A stretch of DNA of 64,000 nucleotides, taken from the NCBI GenBank assembly GCA_964019425.1, contig OZ025816.1, positions 62,001 to 126,000 on the forward strand. Reading direction: 5' to 3'. The notes beneath the pieces were generated by a model. That model was given only the letters and a program-made list of their open reading frames with translations, made no database searches and had not been told where the DNA came from. The DNA comes from Flectonema sp. DT1601 (taxonomy: Eukaryota; Euglenozoa; Diplonemea; Diplonemida; Diplonemidae). Of the stretch, positions 9,831 through 20,531 are shown piece after piece. Position 1 is the stretch's first letter. Each line of letters starts with the position of its first letter. Position numbers and translations under genes: made by a program.

Positions 9831-11356
9831 TATTGTGATGTTTTTTGTGTTGAAACTGAATGAAGAAGAAGATTGTTTTACATTTCCAATCACGACTACC
9901 AACAACTCATTGAGGGAGGAAAATTACGAATTTCAGAAACCCGCAAAGATGATGAATTGCAGAGGAGGGGGTTCGCTCCGAAGATTAGTACTGCGGATTG
10001 CGAGAAGAAAGGAAAGAAGCGACCAACCAACTAATTAATTAGATTGATTGATAGATAATGAAATCCATTACATTACATTTTGAAAATCGCAAACTACGGA
10101 GCATCGAGTAAGTTCTATAGCGTTAAAAAAGGAATAGTGCAATTTCATTACACATGTAAAGGATGTATCAAAGCAAACAAGAAGTGACCAACTTGTTACT
10201 TTAAAGCACAAAAGATTTATATAGAAGAGATCTGTGAGGTGACTTCAACTAACGGGAAGAGAATAAGTTTGTTCAATTCAAATTAATTAAAGAGCACCCG
10301 ATTTACTTCGAGTAAATGACAAAATCTCAAAACGTGTGTTGACAGCATTACTACAACACTCAAACAAGGAAGTTGGCAACGAGGATAAAAGTTTTTTTGA
10401 ATGATCGAAAGAAAATAAAAAGTCAACATTCCACAACAAGCAAGAATCCGAATATTCTGTACCTGAAGCAGAACTTTCATTTGTTTCTTTTTCACATCAT
10501 TCATTATTTCAGGAAATCACTTTGTAAACCAACTCTTGGAATGAATTGCAATCACGACACAATGCAAAAGGGAGAAAGCGGGGAGAGAGAAGCTGTCCAA
10601 ACAGTTGAACAACTGATAACAAACTAATTTTTAATAATTAATTTGATTTCAGTATTCTTTAATAATATTACCAACAAGTCAGACATCAGAAGTACAGCGA
10701 TAATCAATTACGACTTACTTCACTTGAGTTGGTTTGGCAGCACTCAGTAGAATTTAAATAACTAAACAAGAAGAGCTTTCCTCAATAGTCTCTAAGAACT
10801 GAAGCGTTCAACTCACCCAAACCATACAAGGCCAAGGATACCATTGCATTGAAAAGCGGAAAAAAAAAGAATTAATATCAAAAAAAACAGAAATGTATAA
10901 AAAAAAGAACAAAAATGATGCCAATCAGAAAGCCATTTCAATTCATTCTGCTCAGCCTTTCAAACACAATTCAAAGCCTGTGATTTAGCCGCAAACGTGA
11001 CAATTTCTTTATATTTTAGCTTGGCGTCAATAATTGCTGCAAATAAAGCTATCAAGAAAAAAACATGTTTTGATACCTAACTTTGAACATCCGAGAACAC
11101 GTTGGGTGGGACAACCTTTCCTAAAGAAAGAGTTGACTACAAAGAAATAAGTTTCGGCATTCGAAGGTTTGTAATCAAAACAAGAGTTACAGTCATCACA
11201 TTTCAGCATTTAGTGTCGAAAGTATTTATATACGAAGTTTTCAAAAGTCGGTAACACGGAAAGAGAGCATTCTTAGTTTGAAAAATATTATGACACACAA
11301 CTCGTTCCCAAACTCAATAACAAATCTTCTTTAAACGTTTTCTGCATCAAATTACA
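9831..11356. other. C-A type intergenic spacer
   Basis: Spacer between C1 and A-psi, 1526 bp, matching 13573-15098, 26902-28423 and 40115-41635. It starts with the C1 leader and contains the 60-codon minus frame (11027-11209) rejected above. No RNA gene or transposon is visible. Confidence 0.8.
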
Positions 11357-12465
11357 TCACATGGTTGGGTGGGCAGCACAAATAGTGCACGAGTTTCCGA
11401 TTCCATTTTGAGGACCCGCATTCCTCGGGCACCAGTCCTCCGCACAAACACCGTTCTTCCAGCTGCATCCCGAGGTCGCATCACACTCAGTGGCATCGTT
11501 CGCATTCTGGCACGGCATAATCTGCGAAACTCCGAACACCACGAATTTCGAAAGGTCCGAGGTCAAGAAAGGAAGGTCGATCTCCTCACCCGAAGCGATT
11601 CTTCTTCTGAACGCAACCATCGAGTGCTCGAACCCGTCGTTGTTCTCCACGAACCTCGGTGCGCACGAACCTCCCTGCCATCCGTCCGACAACAACGAAG
11701 CAGGGAGACCTCCGTTCTCGTTCTTGCAAGGTGGACACAGGTAGTGGGTCACGTAGATGTCACAAGGCTTGTCGTCACATGAGAACGGACACTTCATTCT
11801 AATCGCTGATCCAGACACGAGCGTGTCAACTGAGAACGCCTGCACAACCTGTCCGTTCGTTTCAGTCAGGTACTTCGGAAGCTTTGTCAGCATCGCGTTC
11901 GTCCAAGCAGGCATACCAACAGTCACGTCGTTTCCGTCAAAGTCCACCGTGAATCCGTTCGGCTTGATGATCGAACCAGTCACAGGTGCGCTCGGTGGGC
12001 AAGTGTCGTGGAGAACAACTGCCTGAGAGATGTATCCGTTAGGCTCCGTTCTCCTCTGAAGAAGTTGTAGAAGTGGTGGTTCTTTCTCGAAAACAAACCG
12101 TGCCCGTAGTTCAGGACTAACACCCTCTTTCCCACCCCAGCAGGTGTGAACACCACCGATGACAAAGCTCTTGCGTATTGCTCAATAGTCCGTTCACCTG
12201 AAAGCTGCATCTTATCTCCGCTGAAGTCCATCGTGATCCCGAGTCTTCGGCATCTATTGCAGTTCAGAACGTCACCGGTGTGGAATCCTTCTTCGATGTG
12301 AACTGACGCCCCCTTGATCACCGTGTCGCAATCACAGTTTCCTGTGAAAGGAACGTCCGCGCATACTTGTCTGGGGAACGGTCTCAACGTCTCACCGACT
12401 GTGATCACCGCGTCCCCCAAGGCTGACGCAGCCATCAGTAGTATTCCGCTTACCGCAGTCTTCAT
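11357..12465 (-). pseudogene. A-type lectin gene with 538-bp internal deletion (A-psi)
   Basis: The first 141 codons are subtype A (RPFPRQVC, FFRGERS), with one change in the N-terminal CDCDT motif. The sequence then jumps to the region after the lectin domain. Compared with A1, 538 bp matching 1550-2087 are missing. Both ends carry GC, so two bases of microhomology mark the join. The deletion removes nearly the whole C-type lectin domain, including EPN and WND, and shifts the frame, giving 20 unrelated residues and a stop (161 aa in total). The remaining 3' part (11357-11983) stays open in the original frame. Between the join and residue 400 it carries SIIKPNG and DVTVGM, as in C genes, before returning to an A-type end, so the copy is also a mosaic. 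Confidence 0.9.
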
Positions 12466-13293
12466 TATTGTGATGTTTTTGTGTTGAAACTGAATGAAGA
12501 AGAAGATTGTTTTACATTTCCAATCACGACTACCAACAACTCATTGAGGGAGGAAATTTACGAGTTTCAGAAACCCGCAGTGTTGATGAAAAGGTTGCCA
12601 GGGAGGGTGTTCGCTCCGAAGATTAGTACTGCGGGATGCGAGGAATGAAATAGGCAACGAGATATCAGTTAAATGCGTTGTACGGAAGAAAATTAAATTC
12701 CCTCGAAACACAACTTACACGGTACTCCTTCTGTCAAATGTGAGTGACGTTAAGATTAACAGGAACACGTCCGCAATGTTCACCAATTAATTGATGTGAA
12801 ATTAAAAGATACCAAACAATTAAATAAAACCGTTTGATGATATCTTTAAAAAATTTTGATTACCCGACGGGTGGGAAATGGAAAGAATCAGGTGTGACAA
12901 AATGAGCAAGAAATAAATAAAAAGCTCATCATCTACGCAACAGAACAACATCTCCCGTGTAGACGATGACATACAACACAACTCACAAGTAAGGAAGTTG
13001 CACAAGCTAATCATTTTTTTTTAAAATACCCTATTTCATCTTTAGAAAAATAAAGAAAAACCCTCCTCCCGAGAAATAGGAAGAGGAAGTAAGTTAGACA
13101 GATAAGGAAGTTGTACTTCATTAACTAGTATTAGCAAAAATAATTAAAAAAGGAATTTTAATTTAATAAAGAAACAGACCAAGACATCAAACTTTTCTTC
13201 CGACCAAACCCATTCAATGTCCAGCACTCTTCTTTATTAGTTGGTTGGTCAGTTAGGAATTTTTGTTTAGTTAACCCGCAGCAAGGACCCAAT
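12466..13293. other. Truncated A-B spacer
   Basis: The left 828 bp of the A-B spacer. It ends abruptly inside the SINE-like repeat at GACCCAAT, followed by TTAA and then B-psi coding sequence. It includes the 64-codon minus ORF. Confidence 0.85.
12820..13014 (-). CDS. Possible 64-aa small membrane protein, copy 2
   Basis: Intact copy of the ORF at 2863-3057. It differs only in the A/T tract near the C-terminus (GNQNFLKISS). It lies upstream of the broken gene A-psi. Confidence 0.3.
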   Translation of the reverse strand: MISLCNFLTCELCCMSSSTREMLFCCVDDELFIYFLLILSHLILSISHPSGNQNFLKISSNGFI

Positions 13294-13572
13294 TTAACGT
13301 TCACCTGAAAGCTGCATCTTGTCCCCGCTGAAGTCGACGGTAATCCCGAGACTCGAGCACTTAGTGCAGCTCAGAACATCACCGCTGTGGAATGCTTCCT
13401 CGATGTGATCCGCAGCTCCCTTGATCACCGTGTTGCAATCACAGCTTCCCGTGAAGGGAATGTTCACGCAATTCTGGTTCGGGAACGGCTTTAGCGTCTC
13501 ACCGACTTTGATCACCGCGTCCCCCAAGGCTGACGCAGCCATCAGTAGTATTCCGCTTACCGCAGTCTTCAT
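13294..13572 (-). pseudogene. 5' fragment of a B-type lectin gene (B-psi)
   Basis: It keeps the first 92 codons: signal peptide and most of the N-terminal beta domain, type B by KPFPNQNCVNIPF and GDVLSC, with private changes (ADHIEEAF). It ends at SGER, where the join supplies a TAA stop. Compared with the A1-B1 interval, the missing DNA matches 3337-6565 (about 3.2 kb), and four bases (TTAA) are added at the join. The upstream leader matches that of the D genes (TTTTTGAAATTCG, CTACCAACC) rather than that of intact B genes, so it may come from a D-like or recombinant copy. No lectin domain remains. Confidence 0.85.
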
Positions 13573-15098
13573 TATTGTGATGTTTTTGTGTTGAAACTGA
13601 ATGAAGAAGAAGATTGTTTTACATTTCCAATCACGACTACCAACAACTCATTGAGGGAGGAAAATTACGAATTTCAAAAACCCGCAAAGATGATGAATTG
13701 CAGAGGAGGGGGTTCGCTCCGAAGATTAGTACTGCGGATTGCGAGAAGAAAGGAAAGAAGCTACCAACCAACTAATTAATTAGATTGATTGATAGATAAT
13801 GAAATCCATTACATTACATTTTGAAAATCGCGAACTATGGAGCATCGAGTAAGCTCTATAGCGTTAAAAAAGGAATAGTGCAATTTCATTACGCATGTAA
13901 AGGATGTATCAAAGCAAACAAGAAGTGACCAACTTGTTACTTTAAAGCACAAAAGATTTATATAGAAGAGATCTGTGAGGTGACTTCAACTAACGGGAAG
14001 AGAATAAGTTTGTTCAATTCAAATTAATTAAAGAGCACCCGATTTACTTCGAGTAAATGACAAAATCTCAAAACGTGTGTTGACAGCATTACTACAACAC
14101 TCAAACAAGGAAGTTGGCAACGAGGATAAAAGTTTTTTTGAATGATCGAAAGAAAATAAAAAGTCAACATTCCACAACAGCAAGAATCCGAATATTCTGT
14201 ACCTGAAGCAGAACTTTCATTTGTTTCTTTTTCACATCATTCATTATTTCAGGAAATCACTTTGTAAACCAACTCTTGGAATGAATTGCAATCACGACAC
14301 AATGCAAAAGGGAGAAAGCGGGGAGAGAGAAGCTGTCCAAACAGTTGAACAACTGATAACAAACTAATTTTTAATAATTAATTTGATTTCAGTATTCTTT
14401 AATAATATTACCAACAAGTCAGACATCAGAAGTACAGCGATAATCAATTACGACTTACTTCACTTGAGTTGGTTTGGCAGCACTCAGTAGAATTTAAATA
14501 ACTAAACAAGAAGAGCTTTCCTCAATAGTCTCTAAGAACTGAAGCGTTCAACTCACCCAAACCATACAAGGCCAAGGATACCATTGCATTGAAAAGCGGA
14601 AAAAAAAAGAATTAATATCAAAAAAAACAGAAATGTATAAAAAAAAGAACAAAAATGATGCCAATCAGAAAGCCATTTCAATTCATTCTGCTCAGCCTTT
14701 CAAACACAATTCAAAGCCTGTGATTTAGCCGCAAACGTGACAATTTCTTTATATTTTAGCTTGGCGTCAATAATTGCTGCAAATAAAGCTATCAAGAAAA
14801 AAACATGTTTTGATACCTAACTTTGAACATCCGAGAACACGTTGGGTGGGACAACCTTTCCTAAAGAAAGAGTTGACTACAAAGAAATAAGTTTCGGCAT
14901 TCGAAGGTTTGTAATCAAAACAAGAGTTACAGTCATCACATTTCAGCATTTAGTGTCGAAAGTATTTATATACGAAGTTTTCAAAAGTCGGTAACACGGA
15001 AAGAGAGCATTCTTAGTTTGAAAAATATTATGACACACACAACTCGTTCCCAAACTCAATAACAAATCTTCTTTAAACGTTTTCTGCATCAAATTACA
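13573..15098. other. C-A type spacer upstream of B-psi
   Basis: 1526 bp of C-A type spacer, unexpectedly attached to a B-type start. It contains the rejected 60-codon frame (14767-14949) and no other recognisable feature. Confidence 0.8.
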
Positions 15099-16745
15099 TC
15101 ACATGGTTGGGTGGGCAGCACAAATAGTGCACGAGTTTCCGTTTCCATTTTGAGGACCCGCATTCCTCGGGCACCAGTCCTCCGCACAAACACCATTCTT
15201 CCAGCTGCATCCCGAGGTCGCATCACACTCAGTGGCATCGTTCGCATTCTGGCACGGCATGATCTGCGAAACTCCGAACACCACGAATTTCGAAAGGTCC
15301 GAGGTCAAGAAAGGAAGGTCGATCTCCTCACCCGAAGCGATTCTTCTTCTGAACGCAACCATCGAGTGCTCGAACCCGTCGTTGTTCTCAACGAACCTCG
15401 GTGCGCACGAACCCGCCTGCCATCCGTCCGACAACAACGAAGCAGGGAGACCTCCGTTCTCGTTCTTGCAAGGTGGACACAGGTAGTGGGTCACGTAGAT
15501 GTCACAAGGCTTGTCGTCACATGAGAACGGACACTTCATTCTAATCGCTGATCCAGACACGAGCGTGTCAACTGAGAACGCCTGCACAACCTGTCCGTTC
15601 GTTTCAGTCAGGTACTTCGGAAGCTTTGTCAGCATCGCGTTCGTCCAAGCAGGCACACCAACAGAGACGTCGTTTCCGTCAAAGTCCACCGTGAATCCGT
15701 TCGGCTTGACGATCGAACCAGTCATAGGTGCACTCGGTGGACACTGGTCGTGGAGAACAACTGCCTGAGAGATGTATCCGTTAGGCATGCACGCCTCAGC
15801 AATGTCTCCCCACTCGCACATGTATCCCTCGATGTCGTGAATTAGAGGGTAGTCGTTCCAAACTCCGTTACGGAGGAAGTGCGCGTAGTCCTCACCAGCG
15901 GTGTCGCAAATACCAGGACAGCGATTTCTGAATTCGTTAGGCTCCGTTGACTTGAAGTTGTTGTACATTCCCGGCTCAGCAATCAAACCAGCTCTGTTCG
16001 ACCTCTGTCTTCCGAACAGCGTTCCCAGTCCACCGCAAATCGCCGAGTCGCAAGGCTGAAACGTTGGCTGCAACACCCCCAACGGGCACGCAGTTCTTTC
16101 GAACCCGTCCACAGAGAGGTCGTATGGAGGACATCCTTCCGGTCCCACCACCCACCTCCACTCACGCTCCACACCGGCATCCGAAGCCCCCATCCAACCT
16201 CTTCCGGTCAGCTTCGACTCCGCGATGTTCTGTTCATCCTGGCTCGTGATCGTCATCAGGTATCCCGGCAGTCCCAAGATGTCGTTGTCCCTGCTGGCAC
16301 AAGAAATCTGTGCCTCCTGCCAGCTCCGTTCTCCTCTGAAGAAGTTGTAGAAGTGGTGGTTCTTTCTCGAAAACAAACCGTGCCCGTAGTTCAGGACTAA
16401 CACCCTCTTTCCCACCCCAGCAGGTGTGAACACCACCGATGACAAAGCTCTTGCGTATTGCTCAATAGTCCGTTCACCTGAAAGCTGCATCTTATCTCCG
16501 CTGAAGTCCATCGTGATCCCGAGTCTTCGGCATCTATTGCAGTTCAGAACGTCACCGGTGTGGAATCCTTCCTCGATGTGAACTGACGCCCCCTTGATCA
16601 CCGTGTTGCAATCACAGTTTCCTGTGAAAGGAACGTCCGCGCATACTTGTCTGGGGAACGGTCTCAACGTCTCACCGACTGTGATCACCGCGTCCCCCAA
16701 GGCTGACGCAGCCATCAGTAGTATTCCGCTTACCGCAGTCTTCAT
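15099..16745 (-). CDS. Secreted C-type lectin-like protein, subtype A (A2)
   Basis: 548 residues, subtype A throughout the N-terminal and lectin domains, with L222 and T267 (FKSTEPN), as in A3 to A5. The tail is NGNGNS rather than the NGIGNS of other A genes, which matches B and C copies and suggests a short conversion tract over the last 30 codons. Silent marks in its 3' third (CACCATTCTTCC, TTCTCAACGAAC) reappear together in C4, making this or a close relative the likely donor there. The frame extends upstream only from TTG; the ATG at 16745 is preferred. Upstream the A-B spacer is cut short and replaced by the D1 block at about 17450. Confidence 0.92.
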   Translation of the reverse strand: MKTAVSGILLMAASALGDAVITVGETLRPFPRQVCADVPFTGNCDCNTVIKGASVHIEEGFHTGDVLNCNRCRRLGITMDFSGDKMQLSGERTIEQYARALSSVVFTPAGVGKRVLVLNYGHGLFSRKNHHFYNFFRGERSWQEAQISCASRDNDILGLPGYLMTITSQDEQNIAESKLTGRGWMGASDAGVEREWRWVVGPEGCPPYDLSVDGFERTACPLGVLQPTFQPCDSAICGGLGTLFGRQRSNRAGLIAEPGMYNNFKSTEPNEFRNRCPGICDTAGEDYAHFLRNGVWNDYPLIHDIEGYMCEWGDIAEACMPNGYISQAVVLHDQCPPSAPMTGSIVKPNGFTVDFDGNDVSVGVPAWTNAMLTKLPKYLTETNGQVVQAFSVDTLVSGSAIRMKCPFSCDDKPCDIYVTHYLCPPCKNENGGLPASLLSDGWQAGSCAPRFVENNDGFEHSMVAFRRRIASGEEIDLPFLTSDLSKFVVFGVSQIMPCQNANDATECDATSGCSWKNGVCAEDWCPRNAGPQNGNGNSCTICAAHPTM

Positions 16746-17438
16746 TATTGTGATTTTTTTTGTGTTGAAACTGAATGAAGAAGAAGATTGTTTTACATTT
16801 CCAATCACGACTACCAACAACTCATTGAGGGAGGAAATTTACGAGTTTCAGAAACCCGCAGTGTTGATGAAAAGGTTGCCAGGGAGGGTGTTCGCTCCGA
16901 AGATTAGTACTGCGGGATGCGAGGAATGAAATAGGCAACGAGATATCAGTTAAATGCGTTGTACGGAAGAAAATTAAATTCCCTCGAAACACAACTTACA
17001 CGGTACTCTTTCTGTCAAATGTGAGTGACTTTAAGATTAACAGGAACACGTCCGCAATGTTCACCAATTAATTGATGTGAAGTTAAAAGATACCAAACAA
17101 TTAAATAAAACCGTTTGATGATATTCTTAAAAAAAATTGATTACCCGACGGGTGGGAAATGGAAAGAATCAGGTGTGACAAAATGAGCAAGAAATAAATA
17201 AAAAGCTCATCATCTACGCAACAGAACAACATCTCCCGTGTAGACGATGACATACAACACAACTCACAAGTAAGGAAGTTGCACAAGCTAATCATTTTTA
17301 TTTAAAATACCCCATTTCATCTTTAGAAAAATAAAGAAAAACCCTCCTCCCGAGAAATAGGAAGAGGAAGTAAGTTAGATAGATAAGGAAGTTGTACTTC
17401 ATTAACTAGTATTAGCAAAAATAATTAAAAAAGGAATT
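16746..17438. other. Truncated A-B spacer joined to the D1 block
   Basis: A-B spacer sequence up to AATTTAATAA at about 17450, where other copies continue AGAAACAGACC. Here it meets the propeller relic. It holds the 64-codon ORF. Confidence 0.8.
17101..17295 (-). CDS. Possible 64-aa small membrane protein, copy 3
   Basis: Intact copy of the ORF at 2863-3057, with one replacement in the A/T tract (GNQFFLRISS). Confidence 0.3.
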   Translation of the reverse strand: MISLCNFLTCELCCMSSSTREMLFCCVDDELFIYFLLILSHLILSISHPSGNQFFLRISSNGFI

Positions 17439-17579
17439 TTAATTTAATAAGGAACCCGATGTCAGGGTCTCTGCATCTCCAGAGCTTTTTCGTGAAACTT
17501 CGATCTTGGTTCCTGTTTTTTGAAACGTAATTGGACTCACTCCCCCCATTGCACTCGCCATCAGAGCACAGATCAACAT
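17439..17579 (-). pseudogene. 5' relic of a stand-alone propeller-repeat gene with its own signal peptide
   Basis: A 46-codon frame. It begins MLICALMASAMGGVSP, a short signal-peptide-like segment unrelated to that of the lectins, and continues ITFQKTGTKIEVSRKS then GDAETLTSG. That second part matches the start of the propeller extension of D1 and D2 (VTFQKTGTKIEVSRKS in D2), with about three replacements. Homology ends near 17453, where the DNA joins spacer and a stop follows. Upstream on the minus strand are a short leader and TTATTATTATTGTCAG, a plausible splice acceptor 36 nt before the ATG. It therefore looks like the start of an independent secreted propeller gene, cut by the rearrangement that bounds the D1 block. 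It is too short to give a working protein. Confidence 0.75.
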
Positions 17580-17620
17580 AGCTCGTCGTATAATTGTTTT
17601 TGATTGTTTGTTAAGCTGAC

Positions 17621-17698
17621 AATAATAATAATTAATAATAATAATAAATAAAAATAATTAATAATAATAATTAATAAATTATAATAGTAATAATTAAT
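17621..17698. repeat. (TAA)n-like low-complexity tract
   Basis: AATAAT/TTAAT repeats between the relic leader and the transposon. Similar short tracts flank the right transposon end (18439-18458) and the second copy (48620-48668), which obscures any target duplication. Confidence 0.85.
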
Positions 17699-18438
17699 CA
17701 TAGATGGAAATGTCCTCCAAATTTGGAGGGCGCCTGGTGAAAAACAGCCACAAAAAATTGTAGGGCCAAAATAGGGCCATTGCAGGGCCAAAATAGGGCG
17801 CTGGAGGGCGCTTTTTAAATTAAATTTAATGTAATGCCGAGCTCATTTTGACACACCCCTGCCCTCAGCGAGGGTCGAATCGCATCTTGTTTGACTTTTC
17901 TCCGGTTCGCCCGATCAAATGAGTCTCCGGGATATCAGTTTACTTGCCACCAGTAAACTTCTTTTTTTTCTCACACGGTACCGTGAAGACCGGCCTATTA
18001 ACAGGTTAGCAAGAACGCACTCTCCCTCCTCGAATCCCTCTATATTCGACTCGGTGCATTCTGCGGGCTAATCAGCTCCTTGTAGATCTGGGATGCATCG
18101 TCCACTGAAATGAGTTTCAGCTTCAGGATTGCAGCAGGCTCCGAAGCTCTCAAGGAGTGGCCCATTGTATTTGCCATTGTTGACCGTCGAACCATGACCT
18201 GGAGGTCTCAGGTTCGAACCCCGTGACACCCTTTTTTCTCTTTTTCGAAAGACTGCCAAGCATGTCAAAAAAAATTTTTTTGGCTTCTGCGTCAAAATAC
18301 TTGTGCGTCAGTGTAAGTCCCCGTCAATTTAGCTGTCTTATAGTAATAAAAAAGGAAAAAAAAAAGCGCCCTCCAAAATAATATTTATATTAAAAGCGCC
18401 CTACACGCTCTCCAAATTGTAGGGCACTTCCATCTATG
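17699..18438. mobile_element. Non-autonomous TIR DNA transposon, complete copy (740 bp)
   Basis: The ends are inverted repeats: CATAGATGGAAATGTCCTCC inward from the left and CATAGATGGAAGTGCCCTAC inward from the right, continuing imperfectly over about 30 bp. Subterminal motifs AGGGCC and GGAGGGCGC repeat on both sides. There is no transposase frame. The interior holds an RNA polymerase III-like pair: TGGCCCATTG at 18158 (A-box-like) and GGTTCGAACCC at 18211-18221 (B box), followed by T6 at 18232. This suggests a captured tRNA-like or SINE sequence. Predicted short frames here (SNLRPPGHG) are the usual nonsense translation of such sequence. Superfamily not assigned. Confidence 0.75.
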
Positions 18439-19280
18439 AATAATAATAATAATAATTAAAACAACAGTCAATAAGCTGACCTCTCCAATTGCTGGCATTT
18501 GTTTAGATAAATGAGAAGCAAGGAATTCATCGTTACTTTACTCAAAGTCAGGTCGCAATGTAGAGTAGTTAATCTTTTTATTTCTTTAGTCAGGTGTGAT
18601 GATTTGCTTTGGTCAAAGATAGAAGGTTGCCATCAAATCAAAACCCCTGTAGAGATAAAGAGTTTCCTCCGTGTTGAAAAGAGAGATTGCTATTCTGATG
18701 AATTCATCTTTTAGTCAACCACCACGTCCTTGGCCCATAACTGGATCTGTTTCATGACAAAACGTATGCAACAAGAACACAAAAAGAAGTTAGTATTAGC
18801 AATCAATAAGTAAATAATCAAATCAATCAATAAATCGTAAGGACATCAAATAAAGAAGTTAGTATTAGAAAGTCCAGCACTGATGACTACGAGGTGTTTG
18901 AGTAACCCGTAACAGTTCAGGACTAAATAACGGAAGGAAAAGATCCGATAGAAGTGAGACATCGAATGTGGGAGAGGAAGATAATAAAAATATTTAATAT
19001 TTTTATATTTTTATATTTTAATTAATTCAAAGATTTGGCGATCTATAGAAATACCTCAACTTAAGAATTGTTCAACAGTAGAGGGAAAAGGAAGTGGGAG
19101 AGCAGTTAAAAGCAACAAGTGAATTAATTCTACAATACCTGATGGGTGTAGAAGGTTATGTATCTTATATCCTACTACGGTATTGGTTAATTCAAAGCTA
19201 CCACAACAACTACTGTAAGAACTCCACACTTCACAGCTGGAGATGAGAAGGGAAATTCAGGGTTTCTGGGAGTGGGGAGT

Positions 19281-19474
19281 CAGGAATGCTATCGAATACA
19301 CCAACGACAAGTGTTTGCCGATGATGAGAAGAAAACACACAATTTGCAGAAAGGAAAGTTCATTTTATTGAACAACAAGAATCCAGTACAGAATACAATT
19401 CTGTACTGGATTACTTGCATCATCTGATGGTTCCCTTTTTGATCATGAGGTTAGAATAGAACAAGAAGGTTTCT
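19281..19474. other. 194-bp segment present only at D1, containing a 15-bp hairpin
   Basis: The D2 block goes directly from GTGGGGAGT to TGCTTTTTC. Here 194 bp lie between. At 19380-19412 they contain AATCCAGTACAGAAT, ACA, ATTCTGTACTGGATT, a perfect 15-bp inverted repeat with a 3-nt spacer. I see no target duplication, so insertion here and deletion at D2 are equally possible. Confidence 0.7.
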
Positions 19475-19975
19475 TGCTTTTTCCAATATTTAGTTTCGAT
19501 TGAACAAAAATAGAGAAAAAGTAATTTTTCGATGCCTTGATTGCAACAATAACGAAAAAGGGAAAAAGAATAAAGAAGGGAGGGAATTCAAGGGAACACC
19601 TTTAGTGGAACAGCTCAAACAAGTAGAGTAAGTCCAGCTATTTGATAAATCTCCTGGGCACCCTAACAAGAGAATACCAGGCAAAAGGTTTGCTTTAATC
19701 ACAAAAAGTGTGGTAAGCGTGTGACGAATGCCTGTCTTATACTCCTTTTAGTGGCGAAAAAATGATAGTACGTCAGTTCAGATTTCTTCAGTGTAACATA
19801 CTATCTTCAGTAAACTATTGGATATACACGTGAGCTTTGCTTGAATTAATTAAAAGAAATAAAATAAGGGAGAGGAGGGCAGGAATTCAAAGAAATAAAA
19901 GAATAACTCCACAGACGATTATAGGAATCCAATATCTTAGCTAAACGTTTGGTTATTCAACACCACAAGAAAGCC

Positions 19976-19982
<7 letters not shown>

Positions 19983-20033
<51 letters not shown>

Positions 20034-20211
20034 GGAAGTCCAATACATTGCGTACTGTGCATCGCTGATACAGCAAACTAGGGAGCATCGGGTTAACTCC
20101 CTAGAGCTACGAGGCAACAGCAACGTAATTAGACCCAATCTTATTAGGATTGTTTTATTATAGCTTCGGCTGACGGGGCATAATGAACACAGTATGCCTA
20201 TTGTCAGCTTT
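19983..20211. mobile_element. SINE-like element with (GATA)n end, D1 only
   Basis: Flanked by the 8-bp direct repeat CAGATAGA (19975-19982 and 20212-20219), of which the D2 block holds one copy. It starts with an (AGAT)n run (to 20032) and then shows blocks shared with the other family members: a GACCCAATC motif and ATAGCTTCGGCTG (compare ATAGCTTCGGCGA after 3353). The repeat-rich flank means slippage could also have made the 8-bp match. Confidence 0.5.
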
Positions 20212-20531
20212 CAGATAGAATAAGATAATTGTACAGTACGCGTAGATACTTTCCATGATCTTCGTATGCGCGACTTCTGAACCACAACAACCACAAGGTT
20301 GAACAACGATAACAAAAAAAAAAAAGAATTTACACAATTGCCAATTTCCCTCATTTTACACTAAATATGAGGGAAGACATGGATGGTTAATATTTCGACG
20401 GTTCTTAGAAACACGACTCAAAACATCTTAACCACATTCACAAAAACATAAAAAACAGAATTAAGAAGAATAAAAAACCCTAAAGACCTTTTGGGGTTTT
20501 CCACAACTGAAAAATAAGCCACACACCGAGA

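Noticed and set aside
9831-9905. 25-codon N-terminal extension giving 573-residue lectins
   Set aside because: It needs a TTG start, runs through the pyrimidine tract, would bury the signal peptide, and is open only in copies with one more T.
18150-18240. A functional tRNA gene inside the transposon
   Set aside because: The B box and T-arm are plausible, but no 5' acceptor strand pairs with GACACCC and the A box is imperfect, so I call it tRNA-like only.
19976-20032. The (AGAT)n run as a coding repeat (SIYLSIYL)
   Set aside because: It is a simple microsatellite and absent from the otherwise matching D2 block.
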